A DNA stretch of 32,340 nt from an uncultured Burkholderiales bacterium. GTDB lineage: Bacteria; Pseudomonadota; Gammaproteobacteria; Burkholderiales; Casimicrobiaceae. Below the pieces are notes generated by a model. The model had not been told where the DNA came from and did no database searches. It saw only the letters and a list, made by a program, of their open reading frames with translations. A program made the translations under genes and the position numbers. Numbering within the stretch: position 1 is the stretch's first letter; every line of letters begins with the position of its first letter. The stretch lies in assembly GCA_937944385.1 (NCBI GenBank), contig CALDYQ010000032.1, positions 1 through 32,340 on the forward strand, written 5' to 3'. This document shows, piece by piece, positions 1 through 7,306 of this stretch.

Positions 1-2613
1 TACTGGGGGCCGCCCGAGAAAAGCCCGTGGGTGGCACAACTCGGCGGGCAGAAGGTTTTCGTCGTGCCGCGGATGAAACTCGGCCAGATGGTGGTGCTGC
101 CGCAGCCCTGGCGCGGCGAGACCGCCTGGGGGGCGCATGACGAGAAGAAGAGCTTCCATGACACCAAGATGCCGTTGTCGCACCACTACATCGCCGTGTA
201 CCTGTGGGCGCGGGAGCAGTTCGATGCCCATGCCATCGTACACCTGGGCACGCACGGAACTCAGGAATGGACTCCGGGCAAGGAACGTGGGCTATGGGCC
301 TATGACGACCCGAACCTGCTGGTGCGCAACACCCCGGTGGTGTACCCGTACATCGTGGACAACATCAGCGAAGCCGTTCACGTCAAGCGTCGCGGACGCG
401 GGGTGATCGTCAGCCACCAGACGCCGCCGTTTTCGCCTGCGGGCTTGGCGCCCGACTTCGTCAAGCTGGCCGACCTGGTGCGCGAATATGAGGCTGCTGA
501 CGAGGGGCTCGTGCGCGAGGGCAGCCGCAAGCTCATCATCGAGCAAGCGGTGCGCATGAATGTGCACAAGGATCTCAAGTGGTCGCTCGCCGAGGTGGAA
601 AAAAACTTCGACCGCCATCTGCGCGAGTTGCAGGACTGGCTGGAATCGCTTGGTGAGGCGCAGCAGCCGCTGGGCCTGCACACGCTGGGCGAGACAGCGC
701 CAGCGGAACACCGCGCGGTCAACCTGATGCAGATGCTGGGCGAGCCGCTTTATCGCGCCACCGGCATCGACAACCCGCGCAAGGCGTTCGCGGTCGACTA
801 CCAGAAGCTGCGCGAGCTTGCCCCTTACCGCTTTGTGCAGGATTGGGTGATGAGCGAGCGACCCTTGCAGGAACTGGACAGCCCCGCGCTGCGGGAGGTT
901 GCCAGCAAAGGCCGTCAATATGCCGCCCATCTTCAGGCCGAGGCCGAGACCGAGGCGGTGCTGCGTGCGCTTTCGGGTCGCTGGGTCGATCCCTCCTACG
1001 GCGGCGACCCGATCCGCAACCCCGATGCCGTACCGACCGGGCGCAACATGTACGGCTTCGATCCGTCCCGTATTCCCACCCGCTCGGCCTATGAGGCCGG
1101 CAAGAAGGCGATGGATGCGCTCATTGCCGAGTACCGGCTCAAGCACGGCAAGCCGCCGACCAAACTGACCTTCACCATGTGGAGCACCGAGACCATGCGC
1201 CATCTTGGCATGCTCGAGGCGCAGGCGCTGTACGCCATGGGGGTGCGCCCGGTGTGGGATGCCGGGGGTCGGGTCATCGGTATGGAGGCCATCCCGTCGG
1301 TCGAACTGGGGCGCCCGCGCATAGACGTCGTGATCTCGATGACGGGTCTGTGGCGCGACCAGTTTCCCAACGTGATGGAGCGCTTCAACGAGGCAATTGC
1401 GCTCGTCGAGGCCTTGCCCGAGGATGCCGGGCAAAACCCGCTGCGTGCCAACACCGCCCGTGTGGAGCAGACGCTGCGCGCGCGTGGCGTCGCTGCAGAG
1501 GAGGCGCGCGAGTTCGCCCTCACGCGGCTCTTTGGCAACGAATCCGGCGACTACGGCACGGGGCTGCCCGAGGCCACGCTCGATTCCGACCAATGGGACG
1601 AGGGCGACGGCAAGCTCGAGCAGCTCTACCTGGCCCGCATGTCCTGGGGCTATGGGCCGAACCCGGCCAACTGGAGCCGCAAGCTGCGCGACGCCGCCGG
1701 CAAGGAGATCAATGCCTACGCCGAGCACCTCCGCGGCACGAGCGCCGCTGTGTTCTCCCGCTCCTCCAACCTGCGCGGACTGCTCGACACCGACCATCCG
1801 TTCGAATACCTGGGGGGCATTTCGCTTGCAGTCAAGTATCTCGACGGCAAGAACCCGCCGCTGTTCATCAGCAACATGCGTGATCCAAACCGTGCTCGGC
1901 TGCAAAGCGCAGAGAACTTCATGGCGATGGAGCTGCGCAGCGTCTACCAGCACCCCAACTGGGTGAAGGAGATGAAAGCCGAGGGCTACAGCGGCGCCCA
2001 GCAGATGCTCAACACCATCAACAACTTCTGGGGCTGGCAAGCGGTGGACCGCAACATCGTGCGCGATGACCAGTGGCAGGAGTTCAAGGCGGTGTACCTC
2101 GACGATCGCTACAAGCTCGGCCTGCGCAAATGGTTCGAACAGAAGCACCCGGCGGCGCTGGCGCAGATCACCGAACGCATGCTGGAGGCGATCCGAAAAG
2201 GCTATTGGCAGGCAGATGAAAAAACCGCGCGCGATCTCGCTCGCACTTGGGCAGAGGTCAGCCGCAAACACGACGTGCAAACGCTAAACGAGACCTTCAA
2301 GGCTTATGTGGCAGAGTTGGTCGGTCAGGGATTTGGCCTCGGTAGTGCGCCGGCACAGGCAGTAAACGCAGCGGCCTCGGGTCGTCCGCAGACAGCGTCG
2401 CCAGAGCAAGAGCCCGCTGAGGCAACGCCAAGGACCGAGGCGCCGCCGGAACTGGTTTTGCGCGGCCAGCAGCTGGTCGAGCAGCCGCGCATGACAGCCG
2501 AGGTGGCGCAGCTTCTGTGGACCTACGCCGCGGCCATGCTCGCCATCGTCCTTGCCGGTGCGTTGTGGCAGACCCAGCGGGCGCGGCGGGCCCGGCCGCA
2601 GACGCTCGGCTAG
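1..2613 (+). CDS. cobN: CobN/HmuS-type metal chelatase large subunit, C-terminal part, membrane-anchored (5' end outside window)
   Basis: The reading frame is open from base 1, so this is the last ~870 codons of a protein that is usually ~1,250 residues or more in this family. The CobN/magnesium-chelatase-H signature HLGTHGTQEW lies at visible residues ~81-90, followed by further blocks such as MWSTETMRHLGMLEAQALYA (~385) and NNFWGWQAVDRN (~675). CobN proteins insert or remove metal from tetrapyrroles. After the catalytic body comes a Pro/Ala/Glu-rich linker (~775-830), then a single hydrophobic helix (~839-859) and a basic tail (QRARRARP). By the positive-inside rule the tail is cytoplasmic and the body periplasmic, unlike cytoplasmic cobalamin-synthesis CobN. 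No cobS or cobT is visible. The following MotA-like and DUF2149 genes are the partners expected of HmuS-type haem systems. Family is certain; substrate and direction of the reaction are inferred. Confidence 0.9.
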   Translation, partial: YWGPPEKSPWVAQLGGQKVFVVPRMKLGQMVVLPQPWRGETAWGAHDEKKSFHDTKMPLSHHYIAVYLWAREQFDAHAIVHLGTHGTQEWTPGKERGLWAYDDPNLLVRNTPVVYPYIVDNISEAVHVKRRGRGVIVSHQTPPFSPAGLAPDFVKLADLVREYEAADEGLVREGSRKLIIEQAVRMNVHKDLKWSLAEVEKNFDRHLRELQDWLESLGEAQQPLGLHTLGETAPAEHRAVNLMQMLGEPLYRATGIDNPRKAFAVDYQKLRELAPYRFVQDWVMSERPLQELDSPALREVASKGRQYAAHLQAEAETEAVLRALSGRWVDPSYGGDPIRNPDAVPTGRNMYGFDPSRIPTRSAYEAGKKAMDALIAEYRLKHGKPPTKLTFTMWSTETMRHLGMLEAQALYAMGVRPVWDAGGRVIGMEAIPSVELGRPRIDVVISMTGLWRDQFPNVMERFNEAIALVEALPEDAGQNPLRANTARVEQTLRARGVAAEEAREFALTRLFGNESGDYGTGLPEATLDSDQWDEGDGKLEQLYLARMSWGYGPNPANWSRKLRDAAGKEINAYAEHLRGTSAAVFSRSSNLRGLLDTDHPFEYLGGISLAVKYLDGKNPPLFISNMRDPNRARLQSAENFMAMELRSVYQHPNWVKEMKAEGYSGAQQMLNTINNFWGWQAVDRNIVRDDQWQEFKAVYLDDRYKLGLRKWFEQKHPAALAQITERMLEAIRKGYWQADEKTARDLARTWAEVSRKHDVQTLNETFKAYVAELVGQGFGLGSAPAQAVNAAASGRPQTASPEQEPAEATPRTEAPPELVLRGQQLVEQPRMTAEVAQLLWTYAAAMLAIVLAGALWQTQRARRARPQTLG

Positions 2614-2669
2614 GCGCGTCTGATCGAACACGCCAAACCATCCGATGAACCCAAACAGCTCCTGATTCC

Positions 2670-3209
2670 ATGAATGCCATCGAAGGCCTGCTCTATGAAA
2701 CCTCGAAGTTCTTTCTCACGCCGGTGTTGCTGCTGTTGATCCTGATGTTCGTCTACGCGCTTTTCTCGCTCGGGCAGATGCTGATCGAGGCTGTCTTGCG
2801 CATGCGTCGGCCGCACGGCTCGGCACCGCTACATGCGTGGCAAGCCCAAAACAAGCAGGCGGGGATCGATGCGCTCGAGTTGTATGTGCTCAAGCAGCTC
2901 GAATGGCAACGCATCACCAGCCGCGTGGCGCCGATGCTCGGGCTGGTGGCCACCATGATCCCGATGGGTCCCGCGCTTATTGCGGTTGCTCAGGGCAACA
3001 CGCAGGGCATGGCGCAGAACTTGGTCGTTGCCTTCTCTGCAGTCATCATCGCGTTGCTGTCGGCCGCCGTTACCTTCGTGGTGCAAAACCTCCGCCGGCG
3101 CTGGCTGCTCGAGGAGCTGAACGCGCTTCTCGCTGCACAGCCGCAGAGCCATCATCCGGTAGCAGCACAGGCCGCGAATAACGCAGGCGCGGGGCTATCG
3201 CATGGCTGA
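2670..3209 (+). CDS. MotA/TolQ/ExbB-type proton channel protein
   Basis: 179 residues. There is a long hydrophobic helix at ~15-38 near the N terminus, a cytoplasmic stretch (~40-80), and two more helices at ~85-106 and ~115-140. The third is followed by basic QNLRRRW. The segment with PMLGLVATMIPMGPAL is the MotA/TolQ/ExbB pore signature. Such proteins form the inner-membrane proton channel of energising complexes together with an ExbD/TolR/MotB-like partner. The partner here is most likely the downstream DUF2149 gene, whose start overlaps this stop by 8 bases. The start ATG lies 56 bases after the chelatase stop with no strong Shine-Dalgarno sequence, so co-transcription with the chelatase is probable. 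It is too small and in the wrong context for flagellar MotA. Which process it powers is inferred from its neighbours. Confidence 0.85.
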   Translation: MNAIEGLLYETSKFFLTPVLLLLILMFVYALFSLGQMLIEAVLRMRRPHGSAPLHAWQAQNKQAGIDALELYVLKQLEWQRITSRVAPMLGLVATMIPMGPALIAVAQGNTQGMAQNLVVAFSAVIIALLSAAVTFVVQNLRRRWLLEELNALLAAQPQSHHPVAAQAANNAGAGLSHG

Positions 3210-3531
3210 GCCGCGTCGTATGGGCATCGACATCCTCGCCGACGCAGAGGATGACGATCCGATCCTCTCCGTCGTCAACATCGTCGATGTATTTCTTGTG
3301 GTGATCGCCGTGTTGTTGATCGCCATCGCCGAGAACCCGCTCAACCCCTTCGTCACCGAAAACGTCGTCGTCATCAAAAACCCGGGTGAGGCCAACATGG
3401 AACTCGTCATCAAGAAAGGCAACGAGCTCAAGCAATACAAGGCCAGCGGTCAGATTGGCGAAGGTGAAGGCGCCAAGGCGGGCACCGCCTACCGGCTTAA
3501 AGACGGCACGATGATCTATGTGCCCGAGTGA
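3202..3531 (+). CDS. DUF2149 family protein, ExbD/TolR-like topology
   Basis: 109 residues. A short acidic N-terminal tail (ADAEDDDPILSVVNIVDVF) runs into one transmembrane helix at ~24-44. It is followed by a small ~60-residue domain predicted to be periplasmic and ending IYVPE. This is the topology of ExbD, TolR and MotB: an acidic residue at the membrane face, a single helix and a periplasmic domain. Asp29 (in NIVDVF) is the natural candidate for the proton-carrying residue. From memory, DUF2149 proteins occur next to MotA/TolQ/ExbB proteins and CobN homologues, as in the hmu haem operons of Bacteroidota. The gene overlaps the channel gene by 8 bases, indicating translational coupling. Family assignment is good; the ExbD-like role is inferred from topology and context. 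Confidence 0.78.
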   Translation: MAEPRRMGIDILADAEDDDPILSVVNIVDVFLVVIAVLLIAIAENPLNPFVTENVVVIKNPGEANMELVIKKGNELKQYKASGQIGEGEGAKAGTAYRLKDGTMIYVPE

Positions 3532-3560
3532 GCCCCGCGCGGTCGACCCGCCCACGCTCT

Positions 3561-3578
3561 CCGGCTCGAAACAGCCGG
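3561..3578 (+). terminator. Possible weak terminator hairpin after the DUF2149 gene
   Basis: A perfect 6-bp stem (CCGGCT / AGCCGG) closes a 6-base loop, 29 bases after the DUF2149 stop. No T-run follows, so it may only pause RNA polymerase or protect the mRNA 3' end. Confidence 0.3.
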
Positions 3579-3635
3579 TGAACCTGAGGCGCCCCCCTGG
3601 CTGCAGCCGCAGCGCTTCTACGACCGACGGAATGA

Positions 3636-3669
3636 ACACCGGCATTGACTCTCATTGCTCACCCGGTGT
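3636..3669. promoter_or_regulatory. Inverted repeat around a Fur-like half-site upstream of the mbnP-like gene
   Basis: A perfect 7-bp inverted repeat (ACACCGG at 3636-3642, CCGGTGT at 3663-3669) flanks 20 bases containing ATTGACTCTCATT. The latter resembles one half of a proteobacterial Fur box (11 of 13 against AATGATTCTCATT); the other half is poor. TTGACT at 3645-3650 could be a -35 hexamer, but I see no convincing -10. The rest of the 250-base gap (3532-3781) holds no gene I can support. The mbnP-like gene has a Shine-Dalgarno GAGGAG at 3769-3774. Confidence 0.25.
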
Positions 3670-3781
3670 GCCCGAAAAGCGCTCCACCATCGTGCGCGGC
3701 GGAGCACCTGAAGGCAGCAGCCGTAACCGCTACGACCGTTGCCATGACATCTCTACCCACTCTAACCCGAGGAGCACAACG

Positions 3782-4816
3782 ATGCACCCATCGACCCAAT
3801 CGCGTTCGCGTTTTTCTCTGACCCGTCCTCGCGTTGTCTTTGCCGCCCTCGCTGCAGCAGGCGTGCTGACCGCCTGTGGCGGCGGCGGAGATGATTTACC
3901 TGCGGGCCCAAAATCAGTCGAAATTCGCTTCTCGACCGTGGCGGCCGGCCGCGCGGTCGATTGCGCCACGCCGAGCATCACCAACCTCGGCACCACCAAT
4001 GCCACGGGCCGCCTGCGCGATGCGCGCTTCTACGTGATGAATGCTGCGCTCGTGCGCGAGGATGGGGTCGAAGTACCGATCACGCTGCCAGCCAATGACA
4101 ACTGGAACGCCACCGTCGGCAGCGACCGGGTGACCCTGATCGACCTCGAGAACAAGACCGGGGCCTGCAACGGCACCGCCGAGATGAACACCGCGCTCAA
4201 GGGGACGGTGCCGTCTGGCAAATACAAAGGCCTCAAGATGATGGTGGGCGTGCCGTTCGTGCTCAATCATACGAACCAGGCCGCCGGGCTCGATGTCACG
4301 CCGGCCGTGGTGAACAACGCAGTGCATCCGGGCATGGCCTGGGCTTGGGCCGGTGGGCGCAAGTTCGCCAAGATCGAGTTGGTCGATGAGCTGGCGGATG
4401 CACCGGCAGGAACACCAAGCAAATGGGAGGCTTCCGTCTTCAACGTCCACCTCGGCTCCATCGGTTGCACGGGAACCAATCCGTCGGCCGGTCAGGTGGA
4501 TCAATGCAAGGCACCCAACCGGATGGCGGTCGAGTTGCGTGACTTCGATGCCGATCGTCAGCAAGTCCTCGTCGATGTGGCCGCGCTCGTTGCGAACAAC
4601 GATGTCACGCGCAATGTTTCGGGCCCGACGGGTTGCATGTCTGGGCTGAGTGACTTCGAATGCACTGGCGTATTCAAGGCACTACAAATCGGATTTGATG
4701 GTGCGGCACCGGAGGGCGCTTCCTACACGGTCGGCAAGGTGGGCGATCCAAGCAACTATGGCTTGCCGATTGCCGGCGGTGTTGGTCAGACCGTGTTCAG
4801 GGCGGGCGACCGATGA
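3782..4816 (+). CDS. mbnP: MbnP-like copper-binding lipoprotein
   Basis: 344 residues from the ATG at 3782, chosen because GAGGAG lies 7 bases upstream and a lipoprotein signal follows at once. The signal is a basic N-region, hydrophobic core and lipobox LTAC with Cys32, then four Gly; Gly at +2 favours the outer membrane. The body has MbnP-family blocks: a YVMNAALVREDGVEVP-like strand, VTLIDLENKTGAC, VPSGKYKGLKMMVGVPFVLNH and HPGMAWAWAGGRKFAKIEL. In characterised MbnP a Trp is oxidised to kynurenine by the partner MbnH and helps bind Cu(I); the Trp residues of the AWAWAGG block are candidates. Several Cys could form disulfides. The stop overlaps the mbnH-like start by 4 bases (ATGA). No methanobactin precursor or synthesis gene is in the window, so the pair probably serves general copper handling. 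Confidence 0.82.
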   Translation: MHPSTQSRSRFSLTRPRVVFAALAAAGVLTACGGGGDDLPAGPKSVEIRFSTVAAGRAVDCATPSITNLGTTNATGRLRDARFYVMNAALVREDGVEVPITLPANDNWNATVGSDRVTLIDLENKTGACNGTAEMNTALKGTVPSGKYKGLKMMVGVPFVLNHTNQAAGLDVTPAVVNNAVHPGMAWAWAGGRKFAKIELVDELADAPAGTPSKWEASVFNVHLGSIGCTGTNPSAGQVDQCKAPNRMAVELRDFDADRQQVLVDVAALVANNDVTRNVSGPTGCMSGLSDFECTGVFKALQIGFDGAAPEGASYTVGKVGDPSNYGLPIAGGVGQTVFRAGDR

Positions 4817-6015
4817 ACGCACGGCAGCCTGAGCGCCCTTTGCAATGCCAGGCGATCTGGGTGACCGTTTCCCTGGCCGCTTTGGTTGCCGGCTGCGGCG
4901 GCGACAGCGGGATCGCGATCACCGACACGGCGCGCAATGCGCCGGGTTACGCGTGGCAGCTTCCGCCTGATTTTCCACAACCGCTCGTGCCTGCCGACAA
5001 CCCACTCACCGAGGCAAAGGCAGAGCTCGGTCGCTACCTCTTCTACGACAAGCGTCTATCCGGTAACGGTACGCAGTCCTGTGCGAGTTGCCACCAGCAG
5101 GACAAGGCCTTCACCGACGGGCGGGCAGTCGCCGTGGGCTCAACCGGAGAGCGTCATCCACGCAATGCCCAGGGGCTGGCCAACGTGGTCTATCACGCCA
5201 CGCTCACCTGGGCTAATCCAAGCCTCATGCGCCTGGAGTCGCAAATGCAGGTGCCGCTCTTCGGTGACAGCCCGGTCGAGATGGGCGTCAACGAGCATAA
5301 CCGGCAGGAGGTCATCGGGCGCATCCGGTCCGATCCGATTTACGCTCCGCTCTTCAAGGCAGCGTTTCCGGATGCGACCGGACCGATCGATTGGCCGCAG
5401 ATCACGCAGGCCATCGCCAGTTTCCAGCGCACGCTGATCTCGGCCAACAGCCGCTACGACCGCTACCTGCAGGGTCGCGAGGTGCTAACGCCAGCCGAGA
5501 TGCGCGGTCTGAAGCTGTTTTTTGGCGAGAAGGCCGAATGCTTTCACTGCCATTCCGGGTTCAACTTCAACGACCAGGTGGTGCATGCAAGCACGCGCGT
5601 ACTCGATACACCGTTCCACAACACGGGGCTTTACAACATAGGCAACACGGGCAACTTTCCAGAACATAACCAGGGGTTGTTCGAGTTCACCAACAACCCG
5701 GCAGACCGGGGCAAGTTCCGTGCGCCGAGCTTGCGCAACGTCGAGGTCACTGCGCCCTACATGCACGACGGCAGTGTGCCGACGCTCGAGGCCGTACTCG
5801 ACCACTACGCGGCCGGCGGACGACTGATCACCAGCGGACCCCACGCGGGCGACGGGCGGCAGCATCCGAACAAAAGCGACCTGATTTCGCTCATCGACCT
5901 CAATCCCCAGGAGAAGGCGGACATCATCGCCTTCTTGAAAACGCTCACCGATGAAGAGTTTCTCCGCAACCCCAGGTTCTCCGACCCCTTCGCCAGCACG
6001 CCGAAACGGCCGTAG
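4813..6015 (+). CDS. mbnH: MbnH-like dihaem cytochrome c peroxidase/MauG family lipoprotein
   Basis: 400 residues. The N terminus is a lipoprotein signal with lipobox VAGC (Cys28) followed by Gly-Gly-Asp. Two c-type haem sites are present, CASCH (Cys90-His94) and CFHCH (Cys243-His247), as in bacterial dihaem peroxidases and MauG. The C-terminal block with RAPSLRNVEVTAPYMHDGS (~305-325) is typical of the family and holds Met and His candidates for distal ligands. Overlap with the mbnP-like gene makes MbnH the best subfamily call: an enzyme that uses a high-valent dihaem state to oxidise a Trp of MbnP to kynurenine. A generic hydrogen-peroxide-detoxifying CcpA is the alternative. Its last 65 bases overlap the next coding frame, implying coupling with the outer-membrane protein. 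Confidence 0.85.
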   Translation: MNARQPERPLQCQAIWVTVSLAALVAGCGGDSGIAITDTARNAPGYAWQLPPDFPQPLVPADNPLTEAKAELGRYLFYDKRLSGNGTQSCASCHQQDKAFTDGRAVAVGSTGERHPRNAQGLANVVYHATLTWANPSLMRLESQMQVPLFGDSPVEMGVNEHNRQEVIGRIRSDPIYAPLFKAAFPDATGPIDWPQITQAIASFQRTLISANSRYDRYLQGREVLTPAEMRGLKLFFGEKAECFHCHSGFNFNDQVVHASTRVLDTPFHNTGLYNIGNTGNFPEHNQGLFEFTNNPADRGKFRAPSLRNVEVTAPYMHDGSVPTLEAVLDHYAAGGRLITSGPHAGDGRQHPNKSDLISLIDLNPQEKADIIAFLKTLTDEEFLRNPRFSDPFASTPKRP

Positions 6016-7306
6016 TGCTGCGCTGGGCCGTCGCTGTTTTGCCGGGTATGGCCATGGGATCGCGCACCGCGTCTCGAGTGTTTGCCTCGCCATGGCAGTT
6101 GCACAGGGTGCGCTCGTCGCGCTTGCGCCGACGGCGAGCCTCGCGCACGGTGAGGCAGGTGATGTTCTGCCGACCGATCCGGGGGTGGTCGTTGGGTTCA
6201 AGGCAGCGTTCCATCTGCTTGATCGGCGGGGTGAGCTGCCCTCGCAGCGCCTGGACGGCGTGCTGCTGCGCGGTGATCGTGGCATCGATCCTGAAGGAGT
6301 AAAGTTCGAACATGCTCAAGCCTCGCTTGCCTGGCGCGTGTCTGACAGTTGGGGCGCTTATGCCGCAGCGGCAGCGCATGACCGGGACCCAGTACACCTG
6401 GATGCACTGTGGCTTCAGTGGCGTGCCGACCACGGGCCTTTGGCGGCTACGTGGCTGACCCTTGGGCGACAAATGCTCTACGCAGGGCCAGTGATTTCAC
6501 CGGCCGGGCACCTCGATGGCCGTCTGTTTCCACCGCTCGCCCAGCGTGTGGCCTTTGACCATCAGCTGGCCGACGAGGGCGTGCAGTTTGGCTGGCGCGG
6601 TCAGCTCGACGATGCTGCGCTCGCGGCTGACCTTGGGCTCTGGCGCGGCCGTACCTTCCCCGGAAGCCGCGCAGGCGGTAGCCGCACGCCGGGTGTGAAT
6701 GTGCACCTGGGCGGACAGCTTGGTGCCTGGTCGGCGGATGGGGTGGCGCTGTTTCTCGAGCCAAGGCAGCGGGGGTTGAACACCTCACCGGCGCTCGACC
6801 ACACGCACGAACCACCTCCTTGCTTGCCACCGCGCCGCGGCGTGCTGTGCTTCAACGGGCGGACGATGCTCGCCGGCGGCAGCCTTCGCTGGCAGGGTGC
6901 TGGGTCCTCCTGGCCTATGCCGTTGACCCTCACCGCCGCCGGTTGGCGACGCGAGGAGCGCGGAGCGCTCGATGGTGTCGGCGGGCAGGCCGCCTATCGC
7001 GGACGGACGACGGCGGGCTGGGTCGAGGCAGTCTGGGCGGTCAGGCCAGAGCTTTCGCTTGGCCTACGTCATGAAGCGCTCGCGGTCCATCACCGAATGC
7101 ATGGGCCCGGGGCATCGGTTCTTGCGCGCGAGGCGCGGCTCGACCAGGCCGGTTCTGGACGCCGAGATGCATTCCACGTGCATTGGTCGCCCGAGCGCTG
7201 GTTCTCGCTGCTTGGGGAGGTGGGCGAGGAGCGACTTGCGGGGCGGCGGGCGCGCTTCATCGGTGTGCGTGCTTGGGTTTCGCTGGAGCACCGCTGGCCG
7301 CAGTAA
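5951..7306 (+). CDS. Predicted outer-membrane beta-barrel, metal-associated family (paralogue of 19187-20329)
   Basis: Up to 451 residues. The earliest ATG (5951) overlaps the mbnH-like gene by 65 bases. The next in-frame ATG (6092, residue 48) would leave a signal peptide without basic residues, so the upstream start is preferred but uncertain. A signal-like segment ends near PTASLA before HGEAG. The remainder alternates polar and apolar residues with many Gly, Trp, Arg and short turns, as in 14-18-strand barrels, and ends HRWPQ. I do not recognise a named family. Internal segments align by eye with the zinc-locus barrel: LGRQ...FPPLAQRVAF..QLADEGVQFGW; RGR...PG...GGQLG; GR..L...LRW. Its place after the MbnP/MbnH pair suggests a channel or docking partner for copper or a copper complex. 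The last 50 bases overlap the end of the opposite-strand tgpA. Confidence 0.7.
   Translation: MKSFSATPGSPTPSPARRNGRSAALGRRCFAGYGHGIAHRVSSVCLAMAVAQGALVALAPTASLAHGEAGDVLPTDPGVVVGFKAAFHLLDRRGELPSQRLDGVLLRGDRGIDPEGVKFEHAQASLAWRVSDSWGAYAAAAAHDRDPVHLDALWLQWRADHGPLAATWLTLGRQMLYAGPVISPAGHLDGRLFPPLAQRVAFDHQLADEGVQFGWRGQLDDAALAADLGLWRGRTFPGSRAGGSRTPGVNVHLGGQLGAWSADGVALFLEPRQRGLNTSPALDHTHEPPPCLPPRRGVLCFNGRTMLAGGSLRWQGAGSSWPMPLTLTAAGWRREERGALDGVGGQAAYRGRTTAGWVEAVWAVRPELSLGLRHEALAVHHRMHGPGASVLAREARLDQAGSGRRDAFHVHWSPERWFSLLGEVGEERLAGRRARFIGVRAWVSLEHRWPQ

Noticed and set aside
292-2280. 662-codon open frame on the minus strand inside the chelatase gene
   Set aside because: It is antisense to a strongly conserved CobN frame. 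Its composition is typical of high-GC shadow frames and it has no recognisable domain.
3532-3781. Possible cobalamin or other riboswitch between DUF2149 and mbnP
   Set aside because: I looked for a B12-box-like GCCACTG element and a consistent multi-stem fold. Only isolated hairpins and an inverted repeat are present.
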